From Bacteroidota bacterium (GTDB lineage Bacteria; Bacteroidota; Bacteroidia; Flavobacteriales; Flavobacteriaceae), in assembly GCA_023446155.1 (NCBI GenBank), contig JAEXIT010000002.1, positions 1 to 50,602 of the forward strand: a stretch of 50,602 nt of DNA, given 5' to 3'. Numbering within the stretch: position 1 is the stretch's first letter; every line of letters begins with the position of its first letter. Under the pieces are notes generated by a model. It worked only from the letters and a program-made list of their open reading frames with translations, did no database searches and was not told the origin of the DNA. Position numbers and translations under genes: made by a program. Shown piece by piece: positions 29,439 to 36,683 of the stretch.

Positions 29439-32400
29439 ATGAATTACAATTATCAATTAAATAACATAGCAACCCAATACCGAAAATTTAGTAAAGGGCA
29501 ACGAGTAGAGGATCTACAATTCAACGAGTTCCTGGATTTTTTTGAAGATCAGGACCGCTTGTCTCGGGTTATGCTGGAGGGCGTAGGAATTGTGTGCGGT
29601 TTTCAATCACAACCAACGTACGAAAATAACCTGCTTACCACAATAAAGCTTTCACAAGGTGCTGCAATCACAACGGACGGAGATTTACTTACGTTAAATC
29701 AGAAAAGCCAAATCCAGGATTTAAGTGGCGACGCGTATATGAGCGAACTAAAAAACATAGACATCATTGAGAAGGAATTTACACATTGGAGGGTCTATGA
29801 TAATAGTAAAGCGATGTATCCGCCGTTTCATACCGATGCCGGATTGTTGGATGTAGAGCTTTGGGAATTGGCAACAGCCGAAGAAGCGACAAAGCATTTT
29901 AAACCGTTGACGACATTTGGCAACTTTGACGACAAATATTTACTGCTTTATCTGGAAAGTTATGAAAAAGAAGTAAAACCATGTCGCGGGGTGGATTGTG
30001 ATAACCACGGAATCCAGCAATTTCGAAATCTAAAAGTATTGGTTGCGACAAAACCAAGTGTTGATCGAATTATGGCTGTCGATAACATTATCCGGGAACA
30101 TCTGATTTCGGGTAGTGTGACAACAGCTCAAAAAGTAAAACGCGTTATTGTAACGCCGGAACTAAAAACGCCGGAACTATTAAAACAGGCGTATAAAACT
30201 ATTGTGACGGAAAACGATTACAGTTGGATTTTTTCGAATATCGATTTTATTTCCGGAAAGATGAACATCCCATTGATCGATCGGACAAACTTTTTGAATA
30301 CGCTAAGTCAGCTTGCTAATCAGAGTAATAATTTTCAATATGCCTATGATGTCCTGAAAGACCTGGCCGAAACATATGCCGAGATCGTTAAGTTATTGCC
30401 CAATTCATTTACGAAATTGTTGCCCGATGTGCCTTCTTTTCCAAAACATGTCTTGCTTGGAAAATTAATTCCGATTGACGGATACGATTCTACCCGACAT
30501 CAGTTTTATAACTCGCCGGTGATAGACAACGAAAAAAAGGCCCTGCGGGTTAGAGTATTGATCGAACGCTTTAATCAGTTGATTCTGGCGTTTAGAAATC
30601 CGACGCATATTGGTGCTGAAATTACTATTACACCATCAAAGAATAAATGTTCGTTAGGAGACCGATCCATTCCGTTTTACTATAATATTTCAGATGAGTT
30701 TTTGCGCCTTTGGAATTTTGATAAAACAAAGAACAGGGACTTCAAGACGAATTTAAGTTATAATAGAACGAATCTTTCGACAGCGCTTAACGTGCAAATG
30801 CCGCTCGATTACAATATCGATAAGATGCCTTATTATCTTATTGAAGGACATCAGGGTGGGGATTATCTCGAAGTAGTCGATGTGATTCGGATGATTAAAG
30901 ATACAAAACAGCTGGGCTTTGAGGTGATGAGTATATCCCTTACACAACTGCTGAATAATAAAGACTTTTATAAAGCCGACTTCATCGATTATGTAGGAAA
31001 AAATCCAGGGTTGGAGCATAAAAATGGAGCCTGTAGTGGCGACACTTTTGTAGTGGTTTATAAATCGGAAGAGGAGCCTCAGGTAATCGCCGATTTTACC
31101 TTACCCTATATTTGTTGTACCCCGAAAACACCGGTTTCGTTAAGTCTTCCGTCTCAAACGGTTTGTAAAAACGGAAAACGAATGGTTTTTACCGTAAACC
31201 CGCCAAATGGAGAAGTGAAAGCAGTTGCCAGCAATGGACTTGTGGGTGGCGTCGTAAAAGTCAACGGACAATATTTGTTTGATCCGAGTTTGGTTGAAAC
31301 AGCATTACAAAATCAGGAGATCAGTTTTACCGTAAATGGAAAAACAACCAATTGCAAGGTTAAAGTTTTACCAATACCTGCCGTAGCGATCAATGCGGTC
31401 AAGTTTGAATATCCGGAAGGAGATTCGGCCCGAACCGTCGTGACGTTTAAAGTTTCGAATACTAATGGCGTGGAATATGATTATAAATGGGATTTCTTAG
31501 GTAATGGAAGTTATGTGTCGGCAAAACCGGATGAAGAAGGTAATGTTAAAAATATATACTTTAATAAAAGTCGAAGAAATCCGGTAAATGTGTTGGTTAC
31601 AGCGGGAAGCGGTTGTTCTCAAGTAGTAACGCTTATCGATTGGTTTGTGCCGCAGCCAACAGAAACGGGTGTGCCGCCAACGGTGAGTCTTACGCCTTCG
31701 CATACGAACTTGTCCGTACCAGGAAAAAGTTCTGTGAAAATTTACAGAACAGTAACACCGGGTACAGGTACCCTTTCGGATTCCAGTTATATATGGACCT
31801 GCGATGATCCTGATGCGGCTATTTTCGCACCTGCTTATGATCCGGTGGGAATTACATTCTCTCGTGCAGGAGTCTTTACAGTACGGTTAACCGTAAGAAA
31901 TTCGAATAATCTGGAAGGTTTCGCTACGCTTGTGTTTGATGTGAAAAATGATGCAAGCATCACAAGCTTGGCTGTACATCCTGCAGCGCCAACAACCAAT
32001 GATGTGGTTAGTGTTCAGGCGATTACGAGTAATCCAAGTGCTATTCAGGAATTGGTGTATGAATGGCGTTTGAACGGTGATTTTTTTGATACGACATCCA
32101 CAAATATGATGAATTTTGGACCGTTTAGCGCGGGGCAACAACAAATTGAGGTGTTTTTGAGTAGTAGTGCGGGTAGTTTCCATTCGCATGAAATACACTC
32201 AACGGAAGTGCAGGTCCAGGAGTCTGAAATGCGCGGAGGAACGTCGTTTTTGGCAAATACCCTGATCACGATGTATGATGGAAGCAAGAAGAAAATTCAG
32301 GAAGTTTTAAAAGGCGAACGATTAAAATCCAGAACAGGTACTGTTACGGTTATAAATGCCGTGAATTATATGGCTGAAGTGAGGTTATACCGATTGAATG

Positions 32401-32684
32401 AAGCGAACCACTTTATTACGGGATCACATCCGGTCGGAACAATTGATGGCTGGCGATCGTTTGATCCTGAAAAGTCAAGGGAGTTTGTGACGTCGGTTCC
32501 GGTCAACTTATTACAGGTGGATCATTTGCTTGTAAAAGAGGATGGTAAACATTATCCGCTGCAGTATGGCGATTCTATAATCGGACAATATAGAGTGTAT
32601 AATCTCGAAGTAAGCGGGACGAAAGATTATTTTGCCAACGGCTATTCGGTTTATACCGAAATTGAAACGCCGCCATTGGCGTAG
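29439..32684 (+). CDS. Large eCIS-associated protein, paralogue B, with PKD and degenerate Hint domain
   Basis: A 1081-residue paralogue of the gene at 25933. It shares the N-terminal module (NNIATQYRKFSKGQ, FEDQDRLSR, GVGIVCGFQ, TTDGDLLTL), the CRGVDCDNHGIQQF motif, IPFYYNISDEFLRLWNF and the LPYICC segment. It continues with two PKD-like domains (YDYKWDFLGNGSYVS; AGVFTVRLTVRNSNN). The last 140 residues resemble a Hedgehog/intein (Hint) domain: SFLANTLITMYDGSKKKIQE, the HFITGSHPVGTIDGWRSFD block and YRVYNLEVSGTKDYFANGY. The usual first Cys is Ser here and the terminal His-Asn is absent, so splicing activity is doubtful. It is the last gene before the operon terminator. Confidence 0.72.
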   Translation: MNYNYQLNNIATQYRKFSKGQRVEDLQFNEFLDFFEDQDRLSRVMLEGVGIVCGFQSQPTYENNLLTTIKLSQGAAITTDGDLLTLNQKSQIQDLSGDAYMSELKNIDIIEKEFTHWRVYDNSKAMYPPFHTDAGLLDVELWELATAEEATKHFKPLTTFGNFDDKYLLLYLESYEKEVKPCRGVDCDNHGIQQFRNLKVLVATKPSVDRIMAVDNIIREHLISGSVTTAQKVKRVIVTPELKTPELLKQAYKTIVTENDYSWIFSNIDFISGKMNIPLIDRTNFLNTLSQLANQSNNFQYAYDVLKDLAETYAEIVKLLPNSFTKLLPDVPSFPKHVLLGKLIPIDGYDSTRHQFYNSPVIDNEKKALRVRVLIERFNQLILAFRNPTHIGAEITITPSKNKCSLGDRSIPFYYNISDEFLRLWNFDKTKNRDFKTNLSYNRTNLSTALNVQMPLDYNIDKMPYYLIEGHQGGDYLEVVDVIRMIKDTKQLGFEVMSISLTQLLNNKDFYKADFIDYVGKNPGLEHKNGACSGDTFVVVYKSEEEPQVIADFTLPYICCTPKTPVSLSLPSQTVCKNGKRMVFTVNPPNGEVKAVASNGLVGGVVKVNGQYLFDPSLVETALQNQEISFTVNGKTTNCKVKVLPIPAVAINAVKFEYPEGDSARTVVTFKVSNTNGVEYDYKWDFLGNGSYVSAKPDEEGNVKNIYFNKSRRNPVNVLVTAGSGCSQVVTLIDWFVPQPTETGVPPTVSLTPSHTNLSVPGKSSVKIYRTVTPGTGTLSDSSYIWTCDDPDAAIFAPAYDPVGITFSRAGVFTVRLTVRNSNNLEGFATLVFDVKNDASITSLAVHPAAPTTNDVVSVQAITSNPSAIQELVYEWRLNGDFFDTTSTNMMNFGPFSAGQQQIEVFLSSSAGSFHSHEIHSTEVQVQESEMRGGTSFLANTLITMYDGSKKKIQEVLKGERLKSRTGTVTVINAVNYMAEVRLYRLNEANHFITGSHPVGTIDGWRSFDPEKSREFVTSVPVNLLQVDHLLVKEDGKHYPLQYGDSIIGQYRVYNLEVSGTKDYFANGYSVYTEIETPPLA

Positions 32685-32743
32685 TTGTCCGACTTAGTAG
32701 GTTAAATTGATTGAGGTAATGAGCAAATTGAGGTTGTTTCATG

Positions 32744-32796
32744 ACAGGTAAACGAAGGGCCGAAAGGCCCGACGTTTCTGTTTGTTTGATTTTTTG
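32744..32796 (+). terminator. Strong intrinsic terminator of the eCIS operon
   Basis: A GC-rich hairpin with core GGGCC-GAAA-GGCCC, extended by AAACG/CGTTT and ACAG/CTGT pairs, followed by a T-rich tract (TTTGTTTGATTTTTT). It lies 60 bp after the last operon gene and reads as a rho-independent terminator on the plus strand only. Confidence 0.85.
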
Positions 32797-32840
32797 AGAA
32801 TTTAAAGAAACCACATAAATGGTTTGAAAGCGATGTTTTA

Positions 32841-33503
32841 TTATCGCCGGTTGTTTTTGCGTCTTGTGCTGATGATGTTAAACAGTTTGGCTACATCTTT
32901 TAGATGTATTTCAAAATCATCGTAATAGTCGTTTAAGGAATGTAGCGTAATAATTCCGTTTTCAACATCGTGGTTGATGATTCGTTTTACCAGAATGCCT
33001 TTTTCCTTATGGATAATTACGAAGTCCCATTTGTTATAATGCAGTTTACTCATCCAGAAATCCTGTCTGATGTTTCTGCACAACAAAATGTCGCCTTCAA
33101 GGTAGCTTTCATAAGAACCGTTATCCATACTGTCGCCTTTGACTTCGAAGCACATGTATTCGCCACGATGCTCAACATCGTCAGTAAATGGAATAGTAGG
33201 AAGGCTCTCCGTAAATTCTTCATCGGCAAAGCCATTCAGGTAACCGGCTTGCGCGTATTGATTTACAAGCGGAACGTTCATAATCTTTAAATCGGAAAAA
33301 ATTACAGGTGAACCGTTCTCGTTAGTCGCCTTTTGTTTTTTGGCTAACAGGCTTTTCATGAAAAAAGCAGTCGTCTCGGGAATCTTGCGTTCGCCTTTTT
33401 CCCAGTACTGTATCGCTCGAATACCGACTCCAATCGATTTTGATAGCTCAGACTGCTTCATGTTCAAGTTCTTTCTGATTTCTTTGAATTCTAAATAGTT
33501 CAT
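32841..33503 (-). CDS. XRE/CI-type repressor with S24 (LexA-like) peptidase
   Basis: A 220-residue repressor. Residues 6-55 form a helix-turn-helix (MKQSELSKSIGVGIRAIQYW, then EKGERKIP). The C-terminal half is an S24 self-cleaving domain: a cleavage-type Ala86-Gly87 (QYAQAGYLNG), the serine in VKGDSMDNG (Ser125) and the lysine in ILVKRII (Lys173). Proteins of this type hold lysogeny or tailocin genes off and cleave themselves when RecA filaments form after DNA damage. A longer frame starting at 33638 exists, but the ATG at 33503 starts directly at the DNA-binding domain and is chosen. It is divergent from the small genes before the lysis cassette. Confidence 0.88.
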   Translation of the reverse strand: MNYLEFKEIRKNLNMKQSELSKSIGVGIRAIQYWEKGERKIPETTAFFMKSLLAKKQKATNENGSPVIFSDLKIMNVPLVNQYAQAGYLNGFADEEFTESLPTIPFTDDVEHRGEYMCFEVKGDSMDNGSYESYLEGDILLCRNIRQDFWMSKLHYNKWDFVIIHKEKGILVKRIINHDVENGIITLHSLNDYYDDFEIHLKDVAKLFNIISTRRKNNRR

Positions 33504-33856
33504 AATGAGATTTTTGTAAAAATTAAACAAAATAAAACGCAAATTGTACTCTTTTTTGTTTTGTAAACACGAACAAAATTCGCATATTTGTCGTGTAGCA
33601 TTTAAGATTAATGCAAATATACGAAATATATGCAACATTTAACAGAGGCTTTTATATCGGTGTAATTAGGTGAGGCTCTTAGAATACAGTGTTTTATTTT
33701 GTTTCATTGGGTTGTAGGTGTAAAAAATATAAATACGAACATAGTGCGTAATTATGCGTGTTTAATTTTTTTTGTGGAACTATTTGCGTAAAAACTATAC
33801 TAAATATAAAATTTATTTTAATCAATTTCTTTAAACAACCAAATTATTTATCAACC
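33504..33856. other. Divergent intergenic region upstream of the repressor
   Basis: 353 bp, about 75% AT, between the repressor and the plus-strand small genes. It holds a palindromic operator candidate (listed separately) and a second inverted pair, CGCATATTTG near 33581 with CAAATATACG near 33623. Promoters for both directions are expected here; no exact TAnnTTTG match could be placed. No gene is supported. Confidence 0.5.
33554..33578. promoter_or_regulatory. Candidate repressor operator
   Basis: A 25-bp inverted repeat with perfect 7-bp arms, TTTTGTT and AACAAAA, around an 11-bp centre, about 50 bp upstream of the repressor start. The size and place fit an operator for autoregulation by the divergent CI-type repressor. 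This is inferred from position and symmetry only. Confidence 0.4.
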
Positions 33857-34027
33857 ATGAAAAGAAACAGAGAATTAATCGAAAAACGAAAAGAATTCGT
33901 TACCAACTATGTAACGGATAATCAAAGCAAACAAATGAAGGTAATTGTCAATGAATTGACAGAAATGTTGTTTTTATCAGAGCGCACTATTTACAACATC
34001 CTTACAGACGATCAAAATGGTTACTGA
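33857..34027 (+). CDS. Small HTH-like protein
   Basis: A 56-residue protein beginning MKRNRELIEKRKEFVTNYV. The second half, VIVNELTEMLFLSERTIYNI, looks like a short helix-turn-helix recognition segment. The frame is open further upstream to 33758, but the ATG at 33857 after an A-rich leader is the better start. It is the first plus-strand gene after the repressor and could act as a small regulator of the lysis and fibre genes; this is inference. Confidence 0.6.
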   Translation: MKRNRELIEKRKEFVTNYVTDNQSKQMKVIVNELTEMLFLSERTIYNILTDDQNGY

Positions 34028-34163
34028 AATTGTACGTCTTGATAAAGGATGGAACCTGTTCTGGTTCTGCCAGGATAACAAAGAATCGGATTCCTTAGAT
34101 TCGATGGTGTATAAAGCCGGAAACTGCAGTAAAAGATTATTTAAAATTGAGCTGTCAGTATAA
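34017..34163 (+). CDS. Possible 48-residue protein overlapping the HTH gene
   Basis: Starts MVTEIVRLDKGWNLFWF and ends SKRLFKIELSV, overlapping the end of the previous gene by 11 bp in another frame. Such overlaps are common in phage-type operons. No family is recognised. The stretch also shows self-complementary segments, so part of a structured RNA is an alternative. Confidence 0.4.
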   Translation: MVTEIVRLDKGWNLFWFCQDNKESDSLDSMVYKAGNCSKRLFKIELSV

Positions 34164-34223
34164 ATGAAAAACATACGGTGAAAACCGGATGTAGCAAGCA
34201 GTTAAGTACATTTCTAAAAAAGG

Positions 34224-34310
34224 GTAACGCCTCTTTGGTTTCTGAAAAACAGGCCTGTAAGCCGGTTTAAAGAGACCTGAAACAATGACTATTGTTTCGT
34301 GGCGCCTTAC
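34224..34310 (+). ncRNA. Candidate structured RNA with three-way junction
   Basis: In the gap before the lysis genes, GTAACGCC (34224-34231) can pair with GGCGCCTTAC (34301-34310). This closes two further stems: CTCTTT/AAAGAG (34231-34236 and 34269-34274), with inner CTG/CAG and GGC/GCC pairs, and a perfect GAAACAAT/ATTGTTTC hairpin (34279-34298) with a 4-nt loop. The layout resembles a leader RNA or riboregulator. No known family is recognised and there is no T-tract directly after it. Confidence 0.4.
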
Positions 34311-34456
34311 AGATACTAAAAAAATAAAGCGAAAAATTATCAGGTTTTTTAAGCATTGGCTTAGAAAGCAGAGGACTTTTTTGTGCCTTTTGAAACGATA
34401 CTCCTTTTAGATTAAAGCTTAAAAGAACTATAAATACTAATGAAAACCCTAATACT

Positions 34457-34624
34457 ATGAAAAGAAAAAAGAAAGCAACTAAAGGAAAGAAAGGAGTGTT
34501 TGATGAACAGGAAAAAGATATTGACGATATCATTGATGATATCGCCTATTTGGATGAACGTCAGAACATTAAAAAAAGCAAAAGTTTTTTAGATAATATG
34601 TACCTGATAAATAAGGAAGAATGA
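34457..34624 (+). CDS. Small charged protein coupled to the holin gene
   Basis: A 55-residue protein, MKRKKKATKGKKGVFDEQEK followed by DIDDIIDDIAYLDERQN and SFLDNMYLINKEE. It is basic at the start and acidic in the middle, and has no membrane segment. Its stop overlaps the start of the holin-like gene by four bases (ATGA), which strongly suggests that both are translated together. It may modulate lysis timing, as small partners of holins do; no homology is recognised. Confidence 0.6.
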   Translation: MKRKKKATKGKKGVFDEQEKDIDDIIDDIAYLDERQNIKKSKSFLDNMYLINKEE

Positions 34625-34995
34625 ATTTGGAAAACTTCAAAATCCTATTTATAGGGACAGCAGTAGCTTTCTCCGGTGGACTATTGCGCGTGTTGATCTC
34701 AATCCAGAATAAAGAAAAAAAGCAACCCTGGGAACACATTGTAACATTGTTGATTGTGATAATCGTAGGCTTTACAATGAGTTATGTCATGCATAAAGCG
34801 AATGTAAACGACAAGTGGTATTCCACAGGGATGCTTTTTGTTTTGGGGTATGGCTATGATAAATTTCTAAAAATGATTACGACCAATCTTCCAAGCTGGA
34901 TCGATAAAGCGGTAAAAGCATATATAGAAAAAACATATGGGGTCAACACAGACAAAACGTTTGGCGAGAAAGAAGATAATGACGATGTAAAATAG
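34621..34995 (+). CDS. Holin-like membrane protein
   Basis: A 124-residue protein with two or three membrane segments: IGTAVAFSGGLLRVLISI (residues 11-28), IVTLLIVIIVGFTMSYVM (about 40-57) and a weaker GMLFVLGYGYDKFL. A charged C-terminal tail follows. Size, topology and position directly before an amidase gene fit a phage holin, which would open the inner membrane to release the lysin. It lies 18 bp before the amidase. Confidence 0.7.
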   Translation: MNLENFKILFIGTAVAFSGGLLRVLISIQNKEKKQPWEHIVTLLIVIIVGFTMSYVMHKANVNDKWYSTGMLFVLGYGYDKFLKMITTNLPSWIDKAVKAYIEKTYGVNTDKTFGEKEDNDDVK

Positions 34996-35013
34996 TTTAA
35001 AAAAGGATAACAG

Positions 35014-35658
35014 ATGAAAATAATAAGTCATGATTTTCCTGAAAATCAATACTACAGGGAAGTCACAAAAAAAAAAGGAATTGTGCTGCATCATACCGTC
35101 TCTGGCGACTCGGTCTTGGGCGATATCGAATGGTGGAAGTCCACTGCGGAACGTGTTGCAACACCTATAATCATCGCTAGAGATGGTGGTATTCACCAGT
35201 TGTATTCTTCTCAATATTGGGCGCATCATCTGGGAATAAAACAGGAACACTTTAAACGATTCGAACTTCCGGCGGTAAATACCCAACGCAATAAAGAATT
35301 TATCGGGATAGAACTCGATAGTTGGGGCGGATTGACAACCAAAAATGATAAATTTTATTCGTTCTCCGGACAGGAAGTGAAAAAAGAAAACGTGACGTTT
35401 TATGAAAAACCTTTCCGCGGTTACCAGTATTTTGAAAAATATACCGCCGCTCAGATCGCATCCTTAAAAGAGCTATTGGAATATTGGGGCGAACGCTATG
35501 CTATTCCGCTAGGCTATAAAGGTGATGTTATGTTCGAATATAACAAAAGAGCTTTAAGTGGCGAAAGTGGAATATGGGCACATGTTTCTTTCAGACCGGA
35601 TAAATCAGACGTGCATCCGCAGAAAGAACTCATAGATATGCTGAAATCACTGGCATAA
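35014..35658 (+). CDS. N-acetylmuramoyl-L-alanine amidase, endolysin-like
   Basis: A 214-residue amidase_2/PGRP-fold enzyme that cuts the amide bond between muramic acid and the stem peptide. Visible features are GIVLHHTVSG with His26-His27, the IIIARDGGIHQLY strand, YWAHHLG, and the C-terminal AHVSFRPDKSDVHP with His190 and Asp199 as likely zinc ligands and Lys197 near the active site. There is no signal peptide, so export needs the holin. Together with the next two genes it forms a lysis cassette. Confidence 0.9.
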   Translation: MKIISHDFPENQYYREVTKKKGIVLHHTVSGDSVLGDIEWWKSTAERVATPIIIARDGGIHQLYSSQYWAHHLGIKQEHFKRFELPAVNTQRNKEFIGIELDSWGGLTTKNDKFYSFSGQEVKKENVTFYEKPFRGYQYFEKYTAAQIASLKELLEYWGERYAIPLGYKGDVMFEYNKRALSGESGIWAHVSFRPDKSDVHPQKELIDMLKSLA

Positions 35659-35689
35659 TAATCGTATAAACGCTATAAAAATAAAGAAA

Positions 35690-36037
35690 ATGAGAGATAA
35701 GGTGCTGTTCTATGCTTTTGGTGTTCTGATTTTGATCATCCTGGGACTGAATATTCGAATGTATTTTTTGAAAAAGGAACTCAATGTCGTATTGCAACAA
35801 CAGATCGATGAATTGAAACTGCTGAAAGAACAGAATGTAACGAAATTGGATAGCATCGCGCTACTGAAAAAAAAGCAGTTGGCGTTGATCGCAGAAAACG
35901 AAAAATCACTTTATGAGGAGATTGCATGGGCAAAAGAAAATAATAAGCGTTATGAACAAATTAAAAAGAACATTGGGAATACTGATGATGCTGACAGCCT
36001 GGCACGTCAGCTCACAGAACGCTATTCAGAAAGATAG
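35690..36037 (+). CDS. Inner-membrane spanin-like protein (Rz-like)
   Basis: A 115-residue protein with one N-terminal membrane segment (LFYAFGVLILIILGLNIRMY, residues 6-25) and a long charged, coiled-coil-like body (KKELNVVLQQQIDELKLL onward). This is the layout of phage i-spanins such as Rz, which span the periplasm and help disrupt the outer membrane. The next gene starts inside it in another frame, as Rz1 does inside Rz. Confidence 0.65.
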   Translation: MRDKVLFYAFGVLILIILGLNIRMYFLKKELNVVLQQQIDELKLLKEQNVTKLDSIALLKKKQLALIAENEKSLYEEIAWAKENNKRYEQIKKNIGNTDDADSLARQLTERYSER

Positions 36038-36347
36038 TGTCGTGATCGCAAAAGGGATCGCCCGAAAAGTACTGATCGACTTGGCCGATTACGATCGGCT
36101 CCGGGAAAATAAGGTCGAAGCAAACCTCGAAAAATGTATTGAAATCCAAAAGGAAAAAGATGTATTGATCGATTTTATGACGCAGCAAAACAAGCTTATG
36201 GAGCATTCGTTACAGCTAACGGAGAAACAGTTAAAGATCAAAGAGGAACAGTTTAAAACCGCAAAGAGTACCAACGGAAAGGGGGTTTTATATGGTCTGG
36301 GTGGCCTGGCCATCGGCCTGGTTGTAGGCATACTATGGGTACATTGA
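35952..36347 (+). CDS. Spanin-partner-like exported protein overlapping Rz-like gene
   Basis: A 131-residue protein starting MNKLKRTLGILMMLTAWH, with a cleavable-looking signal ending near SSQ. A coiled-coil-like middle (CIEIQKEKDVLIDFMTQQNK onward) and a C-terminal membrane segment (YGLGGLAIGLVVGILWVH) follow. The first 86 bp overlap the Rz-like gene in the +1 frame. The frame is open to 35913, but the ATG at 35952 gives the clean signal peptide. Unlike Rz1 it has no lipobox cysteine; the C-terminal membrane segment may replace lipid anchoring. Confidence 0.65.
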   Translation: MNKLKRTLGILMMLTAWHVSSQNAIQKDSVVIAKGIARKVLIDLADYDRLRENKVEANLEKCIEIQKEKDVLIDFMTQQNKLMEHSLQLTEKQLKIKEEQFKTAKSTNGKGVLYGLGGLAIGLVVGILWVH

Positions 36348-36683
36348 GATACCCAAAAATTAAGAACTGCAACTACAGAATTGAACCGTCAAAAATGTTC
36401 AAAACAAAATAAAAATAGTTCAATTTTGTAGTGCTAATAACCACAGAATACCGAAAACTGTATGAGGAAGACCTACTGCAACTACAGAATTCAAAACAAA
36501 AAAATACCCCGGATTAAAATAAAATAGTTGAATTTTGCAAATGTAAATAAGTAGTAAAATTCTTTCAAATAAAAATCAAAAACAAAATAGCTTTTGCTAA
36601 TTAAAACAACTCAAAAAAAATAAATGTTTCCGTATGACAATTGCTAATGAGCAATGGAATATTAAAACATTAGTAGATTGATT
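36348..36683. other. Intergenic region before the fibre array
   Basis: 336 bp, AT-rich, without a supported gene. The first two-thirds hold a two-copy inverted-repeat element (listed separately). The rest is an A-rich leader with no recognisable promoter. It separates the lysis cassette from the fibre genes and probably holds a terminator, a promoter, or both. Confidence 0.5.
36367..36547. repeat. Two-copy hairpin repeat
   Basis: A shared arm, CTGCAACTACAGAATT, occurs at about 36367 and again at about 36476. In the first unit ACTACAGAATTGAAC (36372-36386) pairs with GTTCAATTTTGTAGT (36418-36432), 15 pairs including one G-T. The second unit is weaker, CAGAATTCAA with TTGAATTTTG (about 10 pairs). 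Both loops are A-rich. There is no spacer regularity beyond two units, so it is not a CRISPR array. Confidence 0.5.

Noticed and set aside
32260..32684. Active intein
   Set aside because: The first Cys is Ser, there is no terminal His-Asn, and there is no downstream extein sequence; a degenerate Hint domain is the better call.
36367..36547. CRISPR-like array
   Set aside because: Only two imperfect units, no constant repeat-spacer period, and no cas genes nearby.
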